DNA from: Candidatus Gastranaerophilales bacterium
Lineage (GTDB): Bacteria > Cyanobacteriota > Vampirovibrionia > Gastranaerophilales > Gastranaerophilaceae
Direction: 5' to 3'
Assembly: GCA_944323595.1 (NCBI GenBank)
Contig: CALUTF010000003.1
Coordinates: forward strand, 44,358 to 108,357
DNA: 64,000 bases
Shown here: piece after piece, positions 18,263 to 26,792 of the stretch
Layout of the letters: each line of letters starts with the position of its first letter
Position numbering within the stretch: position 1 is the first letter of the stretch
Made by a program: the position numbers and the translations under genes
Notes under the pieces: generated by a model
Database searches by the model: none
What the model was told of the DNA's origin: nothing
What the model saw: only the letters and a program-made list of their open reading frames with translations

Positions 18263-20683
18263 ATGGTTTACAGAGTTGAAGGTAATAAATCATCTTCCAG
18301 AGTGGAACAGCAAAATAAGAAGAAAAATCCTGAGGTACAGGGCTATACAGTCCAATCAGGCGATACTATGCAAAAGCTTATAAAGGCTTTCAATTTTAAA
18401 AATGAACAGGAATTCAGAAAATATTTTGGACTGAGCGGTACTGCAAAACTAAAAGCAGGTCAGGTCTTGAAAGCACCTACTACCCCTCTTGAAACTACTT
18501 TTACGGCAATTTCAAGAAAGTACAACATGTCTATAGCTGATTTAAAGGCGCTTAATCCTCAAATCGAAAATTTTGATGTGCTTAAGAAAGATACGCCTAT
18601 TAATACGCCAATCAGACCTTTTGATAAAAAAGATAATGCCACTGCATTGCAAACAAAACCTAAAAAAGAAACGGTCAAATCCTCAGACCATTCACCTAAA
18701 CCGGTTATGACAGATGTTCAGGATAATCCAAAGGCACCTCTTATTCAGCCGGAGGAAATAGCTGCGGCTTTGAAAAAATCAGGAAATAAGTGGGGTGCCG
18801 TTAATAAAAAAGCTTTTAAAGAACCGTTTAGCAAAATTAATAAGAATAATGTAATTGATGTTATAAAATCATACGATGAAATTTCCAAAGGTGAATCTTT
18901 ACTAGAGATGATTTGTGATGAGGTCACAAACTCTGAAGAAGACAGGAAAAATGCTGTTACAAAATTGTTTAACACTCTTTGTGAAAAGGTGGGACCTAAT
19001 ATAGCTACGCAGGAGATTAAGGAGCAATTTTTCAAAGAATTGGATGATGAATTTGATTCGTTATTCTGGGTTTCTACAGGTAAGATGGACAAAATTGTTA
19101 ATCAAATGATTGAGGCGTACAAAGAACCTAAAAATTATACAATGGACGCTCCCGGGGAGACATCAGGTGTAGACAAACACGGTTTCCCTGTATCAAATAA
19201 CAAAACCACAGTTCATTTGCGAAACGGGAAAACCCGTACAGTAGCAGAACTTAGAAACGGTGCTAACAAAACTGCACAAAATACAGGTGCTACGGTTTCA
19301 CGACCTGAACCGGTTCTTGATGCAAACGGTAAAATCGTTGCCGATGTAAGAGAATTTGAGCCGACACAGCAGGGAAGTCTCAGCGGTAATACGATTATTG
19401 TAAATGCAGGACACGGCGGTTATAATCCGAATAACGGAGTATTTGATATCGGAACATACGCAGATGATGCTAAGGGTAAGTTAATAGAAGAATGGTATAA
19501 AAATAAAAACTTTGTTGATGAAATTATACCGGCTCTGCAGGCTCAGGGCGCAAAAGTAATTTATATGAACGGTTCCGCCGCAAATGTTATGAATGCTAAA
19601 CGTCAATATCGTGATGCTGATTTGTTTATCAGTATTCACTGTGATTCAAATCCAGATAAAACCAAAAATGGTCAGACAATTTTATATAAAGGTACAAGTG
19701 ACGCAGGGAAAAAACTTGCTTCAATTACTGAAAGTCATTTGGAACAGCATGATTGGATAGCTGCAGATTCATGCAAGACAAGAGTTAATAATTCACTGGG
19801 CGTATTGAATGCTGTTCCTGGTATGCCGTCAATATTAATTGAAACAGGTTTTCAATCTAACCCTAAAGATTTGGCAAATATTGACTCACAAACTTTCAGA
19901 AGCGGTTTTGCGAAACATCTTACGGATGCGGTTGTTGAATATTTAAATCCTGATTCTGTCGGAACTGTTGAAACTTCTGCCGAGCGTACAAGTGCTATCG
20001 CGGATGTAGAATCTCTTTCCGATGTAGCTGATGTTTTAGACGTTAGTGAAGATTTTATTATGAAGTTGAAAAGAGTTGAAGATAACGGAGAATTGGATGA
20101 CGATGAATTCCATAACACCCGTTATCGTGATAATGCCGGAAATCTTACTATCGGCATAGGACATCTTTGGCGCGAGGGTGAAGATACAAAACTCAGTGAT
20201 GAAGAGGTTTGCCAACTTCTTGCTAAAGATTTAACAAAAGCAGAAAATGAATTGATAAAACTTCTTGGCAAAGAAGCTTATAACAAACTTCCTCAAAGTC
20301 TCAGGGAAGCGCTCCTTGATATGACTTTTAATAAAGGTGCCGGTATTATTAAAAATACCTCCGGAATGGTTTGGGCGCTCAAAAATGAACGTTATGAGGG
20401 CGCAATCTGTAAGATGACAAATAACACGTCTACAAAAACCAAGAAAGAAATGAGCGGTTTGAGCAAACGCAGATTGTTTGACATGTCTTTAGCTGCAGAA
20501 ATGTATGACGGTAATCCTCCTGCATCGGTTTTGAGAACCGCACAAAAGGTTTATAACCGCGGCATTGAGTTACTCAAAAAGGAATGCAAGACAAAGGGCT
20601 GGAATTTTGAAAACCAGCTTGCCGGATATAATAAAGATGTCCAAAGGTACTGGGGTGATAAAATTAAACTCCATGAAATTTAG
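18263..20683 (+). CDS. Two-headed peptidoglycan hydrolase: LysM, amidase and GH24 lysozyme
   Basis: The 806-residue protein combines three activities. Residues about 28-118 hold two LysM-like units (GYTVQSGDTMQKLIKAF; ISRKYNMSIADLKALNP). Residues about 377-565 are an N-acetylmuramoyl-L-alanine amidase of the AmiC type (zinc ligands in NAGHGG, the ELIEEW-like Glu and SIHCDSN; catalytic Glu in LIETGFQS). Residues about 600-800 are a phage-type GH24 lysozyme (VEDNGELD...YRDNAGNLTIGIGHLW). It could cut both the stem peptide and the glycan strand. There is no signal peptide, so export must use another route or cell lysis. The linker (120-370) is predicted helical and disordered. AGGAG precedes the ATG; a terminator separates it from upp. 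Confidence 0.9.
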   Translation: MVYRVEGNKSSSRVEQQNKKKNPEVQGYTVQSGDTMQKLIKAFNFKNEQEFRKYFGLSGTAKLKAGQVLKAPTTPLETTFTAISRKYNMSIADLKALNPQIENFDVLKKDTPINTPIRPFDKKDNATALQTKPKKETVKSSDHSPKPVMTDVQDNPKAPLIQPEEIAAALKKSGNKWGAVNKKAFKEPFSKINKNNVIDVIKSYDEISKGESLLEMICDEVTNSEEDRKNAVTKLFNTLCEKVGPNIATQEIKEQFFKELDDEFDSLFWVSTGKMDKIVNQMIEAYKEPKNYTMDAPGETSGVDKHGFPVSNNKTTVHLRNGKTRTVAELRNGANKTAQNTGATVSRPEPVLDANGKIVADVREFEPTQQGSLSGNTIIVNAGHGGYNPNNGVFDIGTYADDAKGKLIEEWYKNKNFVDEIIPALQAQGAKVIYMNGSAANVMNAKRQYRDADLFISIHCDSNPDKTKNGQTILYKGTSDAGKKLASITESHLEQHDWIAADSCKTRVNNSLGVLNAVPGMPSILIETGFQSNPKDLANIDSQTFRSGFAKHLTDAVVEYLNPDSVGTVETSAERTSAIADVESLSDVADVLDVSEDFIMKLKRVEDNGELDDDEFHNTRYRDNAGNLTIGIGHLWREGEDTKLSDEEVCQLLAKDLTKAENELIKLLGKEAYNKLPQSLREALLDMTFNKGAGIIKNTSGMVWALKNERYEGAICKMTNNTSTKTKKEMSGLSKRRLFDMSLAAEMYDGNPPASVLRTAQKVYNRGIELLKKECKTKGWNFENQLAGYNKDVQRYWGDKIKLHEI

Positions 20684-20709
20684 TTTACCACCGCTGTGTA
20701 ACAGGTTTG

Positions 20710-21666
20710 CTATGCGTAAATTTTAATTTCACCAACTACATCGCCATGGACAGTTTTGATTAATTTAGGAATTTCAATTTCACCCCAGTGGAGATTGTTG
20801 ATTGACTGCATTGCAACAAGTTCTCTTGCTTTCATATTGCAGTCGGAAATTTTTACCACGAACGCTTCTTCTTCTTTTGTATTCACAACTATACATAATC
20901 CGCCTGCTCCGACTTTTGCAACGATTCCGTCTGTCAAATCCATAATTTTGGTATCAGTTCTGTCCTCGCCGCCTATAAGATATGGATGGTTAAGAAATGC
21001 ATTTTTAATTTTTTCATAACGCGGGTTGCAGAAAAGGTTTAAATATCCGTGCAGCATGTTTTCCAGCGGCATAGACATAATAGGAACCCCGCAGCCGTCT
21101 TTTGTCATCGGATATTCTTTTTTAAGCTGGCATAGTTCTGTAATCTTCTTTTTAATCGCAATCTGAAGCGGGTGCTCAGGCTTATCGTAAGTTGTTAAAT
21201 CCCAGTCATTCATTTTGCATAAGCCGAGCATCATTATGTGTTTGCCTGAACAGTTGTTTTGTAAAACTGATTCGGTTTTATTTTCCATAACAAGTTTCAT
21301 CTGTTCGGTTTTAGAAAGAGGTTTCAGAAGTCCGCATTTTAATGCGCTTTCATCCAGCCCTATTTTTTCAAGAAGCTGTTGCGCTGTTTTTACATGCACT
21401 TCTTCTCCTGCATGTGAGCCACAGCATAAGGCAATTTCTTCTTCTGTCATATTGTAACGTATATCCATTCCGTAATCTATGAGCAGGGCTGCCTGAAGCG
21501 GCTTCCCGCAGGAACGGAGAAAGAACGGATATTTTTTGTCATCTCCTGTAAAATCAAATGCACGTTCTTTATTTGCAAGGACTACAAAGCCAAAGTGTTC
21601 TTCGTCTGCAAGTCCGTCACGTAAATATTCAACTAATAATTGTGGATCGTTATTCTTCATCATCAT
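20710..21666 (-). CDS. Asparaginase II family protein (PF06089 type)
   Basis: The 318-residue protein resembles the Rhizobium-type L-asparaginase II family, distinct from E. coli AnsA/AnsB. Visible signatures are FLRSCGKPLQAALL, IALCCGSHAGEEVHV, NNCSGKHIMMLGLC and TKDGCGVPIMSMP. The serine in RSCGKP and the SGKH lysine are the catalytic residues proposed for this family. It should hydrolyse asparagine to aspartate and ammonia in the cytoplasm. Its first codons overlap the preceding gene by 17 nt. Confidence 0.85.
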   Translation of the reverse strand: MMMKNNDPQLLVEYLRDGLADEEHFGFVVLANKERAFDFTGDDKKYPFFLRSCGKPLQAALLIDYGMDIRYNMTEEEIALCCGSHAGEEVHVKTAQQLLEKIGLDESALKCGLLKPLSKTEQMKLVMENKTESVLQNNCSGKHIMMLGLCKMNDWDLTTYDKPEHPLQIAIKKKITELCQLKKEYPMTKDGCGVPIMSMPLENMLHGYLNLFCNPRYEKIKNAFLNHPYLIGGEDRTDTKIMDLTDGIVAKVGAGGLCIVVNTKEEEAFVVKISDCNMKARELVAMQSINNLHWGEIEIPKLIKTVHGDVVGEIKIYA

Positions 21667-22390
21667 CTTTTTTCACCAAACTCAAAAGCCTTTCTAATTT
21701 TAACTTCAACTTTTTATTTTCATCTTTTAATACGCTTAATTCATCGCGTTCAGACTGCGTGTAATCAATTGTGCGCAATGAATTCTGTTTAGCCGTACAA
21801 TCTAAAACAAATCGAGTCTTTGCTTCATTTTTCAGTGTTACAGCATATTTTAAATCTTTATCGGAAATGCACCCTTTTTGTAATAATAAGGTTCCGATTT
21901 TTCTGTCTGATTTTTCAATTTGTGATAGAACATCTTGTAACTGCTCTTCGGTAATAATTCCTGTTTTTACGAAGTATTCGCCTATTCTGATTTTTCCTGA
22001 GAGAAACAACGCCATTGCATCAATTTTTTTTGAAAGTGGCTGTTCAAGATATCCCTGTTCTATGCAGAATATAAAATATTTAGCGGCTTCTTCAAGTGAA
22101 AAGTAGGAATTAAGCGAGATGTCAGCAATGGAAAAATTTTCTTCGCAGTATTGCAGAAAATTATAAATATTACTGTCCCAGCCGCATTTGTGTTCTGAAA
22201 GCTCCAAGCGTCCGTTGTAAGTTAGTATGGGTGAATAGAGCGCGAATATTTCTGTGTGATTTGTACATGCTGCATCTTCCGATAAACTTTGACAAATGTT
22301 TGCAGCAAGACTTTCGCAAATACATTCTCTTACCCATAGCGGGAAAGACTCTATACTCTCCATAAATGTTTCAAATAAATTCCTTTTCAC
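21650..22390 (-). CDS. Protein with a MshEN/GspE-N-like domain
   Basis: The 246-residue protein has a family-unknown first half (residues 1-125). It then has KIRIGEYFVKTGIITEEQLQDVLSQ ... KIGTLLLQKGCISDKDLKYAV (about 130-185), which fits the paired-helix pattern of the N-terminal domain of type II secretion/type IV pilus ATPases. That domain can bind cyclic di-GMP in MshE. The last 40 residues are a charged coiled coil (LSVLKDENKKLKLKLERLL). No ATPase domain is attached. It is translationally coupled to the downstream asparaginase-like gene. A CHASE2-GGDEF protein at 50306 could make the ligand, but that link is speculation. Confidence 0.6.
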   Translation of the reverse strand: MKRNLFETFMESIESFPLWVRECICESLAANICQSLSEDAACTNHTEIFALYSPILTYNGRLELSEHKCGWDSNIYNFLQYCEENFSIADISLNSYFSLEEAAKYFIFCIEQGYLEQPLSKKIDAMALFLSGKIRIGEYFVKTGIITEEQLQDVLSQIEKSDRKIGTLLLQKGCISDKDLKYAVTLKNEAKTRFVLDCTAKQNSLRTIDYTQSERDELSVLKDENKKLKLKLERLLSLVKKDDDEE

Positions 22391-22558
22391 TGCATTCTCT
22401 CAACAATATATAGCAATCTTTATTTTAAAACATTATATTAAACTTTGCAATAAATTTAAAAAAATTTTTTACCTACTTTCTGCTATTGATTTATATAAAA
22501 CAAGATTGTAAAATAGGTATATCGGATAGTATTAACAGATATGGAATTACGGGGAATT

Positions 22559-23761
22559 ATGAACATTTCAAAAGAGACAGTACGTAAAATAATAATTTTT
22601 ATACTTACTATTATAGGTATTGCTACAACAATAAAGCTTGCGGTTATATATTATAATGCCAATTTTAATCCTTATGCACTTGCAAGCTTTTGTTCTATAA
22701 ATGATTTTATTGATTGCGACGGTATTGCAAAAACTACTGAATCGCAATTTTTTGGTATACCGCTTGCTTACTGGGGATTATTTTTATATTCATTTATACT
22801 GCTGATGCTTTTTGCGGGCAAACTGAAAAATTTCCGGTTATTAAAGTTTCTTGAAGTTTTTAAAAATCCGTTGAGTTATATTTCGATGCTCGGGCTGATT
22901 GCTTTTATTATTTCAATGAGTTTGCTATGCATCAGTTTGTTTGAAATCAAGAAAATCTGTGTACTATGTGCATTTACTTATATTTTAAATTTACTTATAA
23001 GTATTGTTGCAACTGATTTTAAAAATAAAGGCTGGGTTGGTGAATTTAAAACCTGCGTGGCTGATTTTTTTGATGCAGTGAAAAATAAAGCATATTTGAT
23101 TGCTTTTATATGCGTAATGCTTGCTGCCGGCGGATTTTTAGTCTGGACAGGTACAAGTTATAAATTTGCACCTCAGGTAAAAAGACAAAAGCAGTTTAAA
23201 GAATTTTTTGCAAGCAAACATAATCAGTATGCTGTTTCCGGAAATGTTTTAGGCGAAAAAGATGCCCCGCTTAAGGTGCATGTTTATACAGATTATATGT
23301 GCCCTATTTGTTCTGTCTACAATATCATGATTCATAAACTTGCAAAGGAACTCAAAGGTATAGAAATCATTCACCATGATTTGCCGTTGGATATGGAGTG
23401 CAACAAGTATTTAATCAGACCTTTCCACTTCGGTTCCTGCAGGATGGCACGTTATGCGCAGGCTGCTGAATTACAGGGAAAATTCTGGGATGTTAATTCT
23501 CTGTTTTTTGAGAAGAAACCGCAGTCTGATGAAGAAATCAAAGCTATTGCGGATGAACTAGGTTTAAATTTTGATGAATTGAAAAAAGCTGCTGAAAGTA
23601 AAGCTGTGAATGATTCAATTTTGAAAAGTATTGACAGCGCATATTCACAAAAAATTGATGCAACACCTGCAATGAAAGTTGATGATGAAGTTGTTATCGG
23701 TTTAAAATCTTATGATGACTTAAAGGCTATATTGATAAAACATGGAGCAAAGAAAAAATAA
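22559..23761 (+). CDS. VKOR domain fused to a DsbA-like thioredoxin domain
   Basis: Catalyses disulfide-bond formation in exported proteins, with the quinone-linked VKOR part re-oxidising the thioredoxin part. The ATG at 22559 is chosen over 22541 because GGGGA lies 5 nt before it. After a first membrane helix the VKOR region shows FCSINDFIDCDGI and the active-site CVLC in KKICVLCAFTYI, with four further helices. Residues about 215-400 form a DsbA-type fold with CPIC in YTDYMCPICSVY and the cis-Pro segment DATPAMKVDDEV. The same fusion is known in cyanobacteria and plants, fitting the suspected lineage. It overlaps queH by 20 nt. Confidence 0.92.
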   Translation: MNISKETVRKIIIFILTIIGIATTIKLAVIYYNANFNPYALASFCSINDFIDCDGIAKTTESQFFGIPLAYWGLFLYSFILLMLFAGKLKNFRLLKFLEVFKNPLSYISMLGLIAFIISMSLLCISLFEIKKICVLCAFTYILNLLISIVATDFKNKGWVGEFKTCVADFFDAVKNKAYLIAFICVMLAAGGFLVWTGTSYKFAPQVKRQKQFKEFFASKHNQYAVSGNVLGEKDAPLKVHVYTDYMCPICSVYNIMIHKLAKELKGIEIIHHDLPLDMECNKYLIRPFHFGSCRMARYAQAAELQGKFWDVNSLFFEKKPQSDEEIKAIADELGLNFDELKKAAESKAVNDSILKSIDSAYSQKIDATPAMKVDDEVVIGLKSYDDLKAILIKHGAKKK

Positions 23762-24293
23762 CAAAAAAATACTTCTTCACGCCTGTTGTGCAATATGTTC
23801 TGGATATCCAATCCAGTATCTCAGGGATAACGGGTATGAACCTGTAGTATATTTTTATAATCCTAATATTTATCCTCAAGATGAGTATCAACGACGTCTT
23901 GAGGCGCAGCGGCAATTATGTAAGCATTATGATGTTGAACTGGTAGAAGGCGAATATGAGCCGGATGATTTTTTCAATGCTGCAGCAGGGCTGGAGGATG
24001 AACCGGAAAGAGGTCTGCGTTGTGATAAGTGTTTTGAGCTAAGGCTTAAAAATACACTTAAAAAGGCTAAAGAATTGGGGATTGATACTATAACGACCTC
24101 TATTGTTATAAGTCCGCACAAAAATTACAGTAAAATAACAGAAATAGGAACAAAGCTCTGTGGGGCTGAAAATATTAACTATCTCGGTATTGATTTCAAG
24201 AAAAAGGACGGTTTTCTGAAAACTAACATGATTTCCCGTGAACTTGGTTTATACAGACAAAATTATTGCGGATGCAAATTCAGTATTCGTTAG
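23742..24293 (+). CDS. queH: Epoxyqueuosine reductase QueH
   Basis: Catalyses the last step of queuosine synthesis, reducing epoxyqueuosine to queuosine in tRNA. It is the DUF208-type enzyme unrelated to cobalamin-dependent QueG. The 183-residue product shows LLHACCAICSGYPI at residues 13-26, LRCDKCFELRL near 90, and the C-terminal YRQNYCGCKFS. Together these supply the cysteines for a [4Fe-4S] cluster and a second metal. The start lies within the end of the VKOR gene, indicating coupling. Confidence 0.95.
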   Translation: MEQRKNNKKILLHACCAICSGYPIQYLRDNGYEPVVYFYNPNIYPQDEYQRRLEAQRQLCKHYDVELVEGEYEPDDFFNAAAGLEDEPERGLRCDKCFELRLKNTLKKAKELGIDTITTSIVISPHKNYSKITEIGTKLCGAENINYLGIDFKKKDGFLKTNMISRELGLYRQNYCGCKFSIR

Positions 24294-24314
24294 TTTTTTA
24301 TTTTTGCGTAAAAA

Positions 24315-25241
24315 TTATTTTTTACTGTAATTTTCAAGAGTGTTCCGGATTAAATTCTTCATTTTTATTTTGAAAGATTTTGGCGAGATTACTTCGCATT
24401 CAGTACCGTATCTCATTAATCGTTTTAAGAGTTCTCCGTGGTCTTCGTTTTTGTTGACTATAATCAGATGCCCTGCTTCGTCGTACCCTTTTGACGTTTC
24501 TCCATCTTTTAGTTTGTATGTTTTTGCCAATCGTGATTTAAGTTTAAATACTACAGTCATGCTCAGGTAAGCTTCGCCTGATTTTGTGGGCAGCTGTATA
24601 ATTTTTGTAATTTCATTAATCGGTATATCGCAAATTTCACGTGTTGATGTGTTAAAAACAGAAAAACATATTTTTCGTTTAAAATATTTTACCTCCTGCG
24701 GAGTTGCAGTTATTGTATTTTCATTATTTTCTTCATTTCTGTAACTGATTTTAAGCTGCTGTTTTTCAATACAATATTGTTCGCATTCTTCAAGCAATTT
24801 TTTATATTCTGAAAAATAAAATTTAAAGCTGTAATCTGCATCTGATTCTGTTGTTTGAATTTTTGATTTTTCAGAATCCGGGATGAGCGCAGAGACTTTT
24901 TCCAGCAGTCCTGTAAAATTCTTTTTGTTTTTCCCGTTCGGAAATACTTCCATAAATTCTGTCAGAAGTTTGATAGTTTCAAGTTCATGTTTTGTTAAAT
25001 CAAGTTTAAACAGAGGGTTTAGAAGATGGTATTTTTTATTATGTTTTTTAATTTTTAATCCGAATATTTTAAGAGTATTGAGATATTTATTTAGAGTCAC
25101 GTTAGGATTATTTTTCCCCTCTTTGCTGTTGGAAAAAAGTTCTATGACGCTGTCGTAATCCGCTCTGTCTTCTGTGAGCATTTGCAGAAACTGAAACATT
25201 TTTACACATGAATCATTGTATTTTTCAGGAAGTTTACTCAT
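24315..25241 (-). CDS. WYL-domain transcriptional regulator (second of a tandem pair)
   Basis: The 308-residue protein has an N-terminal helical DNA-binding region (about 1-75), a middle helical region and a WYL-type sensor near 160-225 (QQLKISYRNEENNENTITATPQEVKYFKRKICFSVF). It ends in a WCX-like segment, LLKRLMRYGTECEVISPKSFKIKM, near 280. Such proteins sense nucleic-acid or nucleotide ligands and often respond to DNA damage or phage. It starts 8 nt inside the end of the paralogue at 25234, so the two are made together. Confidence 0.8.
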   Translation of the reverse strand: MSKLPEKYNDSCVKMFQFLQMLTEDRADYDSVIELFSNSKEGKNNPNVTLNKYLNTLKIFGLKIKKHNKKYHLLNPLFKLDLTKHELETIKLLTEFMEVFPNGKNKKNFTGLLEKVSALIPDSEKSKIQTTESDADYSFKFYFSEYKKLLEECEQYCIEKQQLKISYRNEENNENTITATPQEVKYFKRKICFSVFNTSTREICDIPINEITKIIQLPTKSGEAYLSMTVVFKLKSRLAKTYKLKDGETSKGYDEAGHLIIVNKNEDHGELLKRLMRYGTECEVISPKSFKIKMKNLIRNTLENYSKK

Positions 25242-26175
25242 CTTTTGCGTAAGCCTCCATCATTTGTTTCAGTGTACTAATAATTTCTTCTTTATAGCTA
25301 TCAGGAGATAGAACTTCACATTTATCACCGTAGGACAGAATTCTTTGAGTTATAAAGAATTTATTGGAATTTCTGATTTTTATTGTTGAAAATTCTTTAT
25401 TCTGTTCAATCAGTTCTTCATTTTCCTGCAGCACAACATCATCTTTATCGAGATGTAATTTGTAGACTACTTCAATTTCTTCCGGCTCTGATATGCTGGC
25501 ATTTATTTCTGTTGCTGCAATTTCTATTATTCTGGATACCAGATAGCTGCTGTATTTGTTATATTCAAAGCTTGTTCCGTAAAGGTATAGTTTGTGGTTT
25601 GTAAACTCAAGTTTGTCAGCCTTGACTTCAATATTTTTTATGCCGGAATTTGGAGAATTATATTTAATTATTATTGCATGTTTTCGCTTGCAGGCATTGA
25701 GAAGTCCGTTTAATAATTTTTTATCGATGGTGTAAAGTATTGATATGTTTTGCAGTGTTTCAAGATATTTTTCATTTTTAGAAATTTCTGCGAGTTTGAA
25801 AAAGAAGTTTTCAAGATAAATTAAATCTTCTACTGCAATATTTTTAGATATAGATTTATAGACTTTTGCAATGCTATTAATTTGCTCGTCTGTTATTTTG
25901 AATTCAAACGGGTTGTTCAAAAGTACATATTTGGAGCCCTGCGCTTTTTTAGTCCTTTCTATTTTGCATCCGATTCTTTCAAGCGAATTTATGTAAACTC
26001 TTAGTGTGTCAATGGAAATAGTTTCATGCAGATATGGATGGTTTGCAAAATGTTCATTTATTTCCTGATAAGTTTTAGGGGATTCAGCAAGCAGTGAAAA
26101 AAGCAGTAAAGCTTTGAATCCTGTAAAAGACATCAGATTGTATGTCACAGTCTTTGTTTTAAGAAATTCTTTCAT
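25234..26175 (-). CDS. WYL-domain transcriptional regulator (first of a tandem pair)
   Basis: A 313-residue paralogue of the gene at 24315. An N-terminal winged-helix region (YQEINEHFANHPYLHETISIDTLRVYINSLERIG) is followed by a helical middle, a WYL-like strand region (HAIIIKYNSPNSGIKNIEVKADKLEFTNHKLYLYG) and a WCX end with RILSYGDKCEVLSPDSYKEEI. The adjacent arrangement recalls PafB-PafC of Actinobacteria, which act as a heteromeric activator of the DNA-damage response; whether that holds here is unknown. The ATG follows an AAAGGGAG site. Confidence 0.8.
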   Translation of the reverse strand: MKEFLKTKTVTYNLMSFTGFKALLLFSLLAESPKTYQEINEHFANHPYLHETISIDTLRVYINSLERIGCKIERTKKAQGSKYVLLNNPFEFKITDEQINSIAKVYKSISKNIAVEDLIYLENFFFKLAEISKNEKYLETLQNISILYTIDKKLLNGLLNACKRKHAIIIKYNSPNSGIKNIEVKADKLEFTNHKLYLYGTSFEYNKYSSYLVSRIIEIAATEINASISEPEEIEVVYKLHLDKDDVVLQENEELIEQNKEFSTIKIRNSNKFFITQRILSYGDKCEVLSPDSYKEEIISTLKQMMEAYAKDE

Positions 26176-26426
26176 GTGCTCTCCCTTTCATATTAATAAT
26201 ACAATAAATCCTCTTTGAGTGTTAAATTGTTAAGCGAAATTCACTGTTTGCAAAACTTTCCGCAGCATGCTTTTTACATGACAGTAATTTTTTTAAGTCA
26301 ATTAAAATTGTGTGAAATTTTACGTAATTTCATTAAAAAAACTTCATTAAGATTTAAGAACTTGAATTTTTTACGATTAAATCAGGGGGCATGGTCAATT
26401 GTTAATAATAATTAATTTTTTTTTAC

Positions 26427-26455
26427 TTGTCAAACTTGTAACTTAGTTTTACAGT
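26427..26455 (+). promoter_or_regulatory. Promoter for the 26463-26779 RNA
   Basis: TTGTCA (26427-26432), a 17-nt spacer and TACAGT (26450-26455). Transcription would begin near 26463. The 250 bases before it (26176-26426) hold nothing I can support beyond the upstream region of the WYL pair. Confidence 0.5.
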
Positions 26456-26462
26456 AATTACA

Positions 26463-26779
26463 TAAGGACAGCAGAGGATAGTTAAACATCCGGTTCCTTA
26501 ACAAGGTAAAGCTTAATAGAGAATGGCTGCCGGAAAGTACGTTACTATATTTAGAAAAATTGGACAGAAGAAAAAGAGGTGATGGCTTAACCAGTCCGTG
26601 TTCGGAGAGGAAGATTTGAGAAAAGACAGATTAATTAAACGGTTACAACTGCATGAGGTGTGAGTAGATTAGGGATATTTTTATTGGGAGATTTACAGGA
26701 GATAACTCCTTGGTTTTGGGATTAATAAAAAAACAGTTGTTAACTAAATTAAAAGCCTTGCCTGACGGCGGGCTTTTTT
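26463..26779 (+). ncRNA. Candidate structured non-coding RNA, family not identified
   Basis: A 315-nt stretch has no long reading frame but is bounded by a sigma-70-like promoter and an intrinsic terminator. It is richer in G and purines than the intergenic DNA around it, with local stems such as GGAG/CTCC at 26690-26709. I compared it by eye with tmRNA (no GG-TTCGAC-type tRNA-like ends, no tag frame), RNase P RNA (no GAGGAAAGTCCGG) and SRP RNA (no GGAAG/AGCAGCC loop pair) and found no match. 6S-like or lineage-specific RNAs remain possible. A 15-codon frame from a TTG near 26616 with a GAGAGG site before it is a weak coding alternative. Confidence 0.5.
26750..26779 (+). terminator. Intrinsic terminator of the candidate RNA
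   Basis: AAAAGCC-TT-GCC, loop TGAC, GGC-G-GGCTTTTTT. The stem and T-run end 13 nt before the anmK ATG, and the anmK promoter elements lie inside and just after it. Confidence 0.8.
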
Positions 26780-26786
26780 GTATTAT
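26758..26786 (+). promoter_or_regulatory. anmK promoter overlapping the upstream terminator
   Basis: TTGCCT (26758-26763), a 17-nt spacer and TATTAT (26781-26786) lie 6 nt before the anmK ATG. The -35 falls in the loop side of the terminator hairpin. Confidence 0.5.
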
Positions 26787-26792
26787 TATTCT

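Noticed and set aside
26215..26415. 66-residue frame before the RNA gene
   Set aside because: No ribosome site, atypical composition, and it ends in an AT-rich promoter region. I treat it as chance.
26463..26779. tmRNA, RNase P RNA or SRP RNA
   Set aside because: The diagnostic sequences of each were looked for by eye and not found; the region is kept as unassigned.
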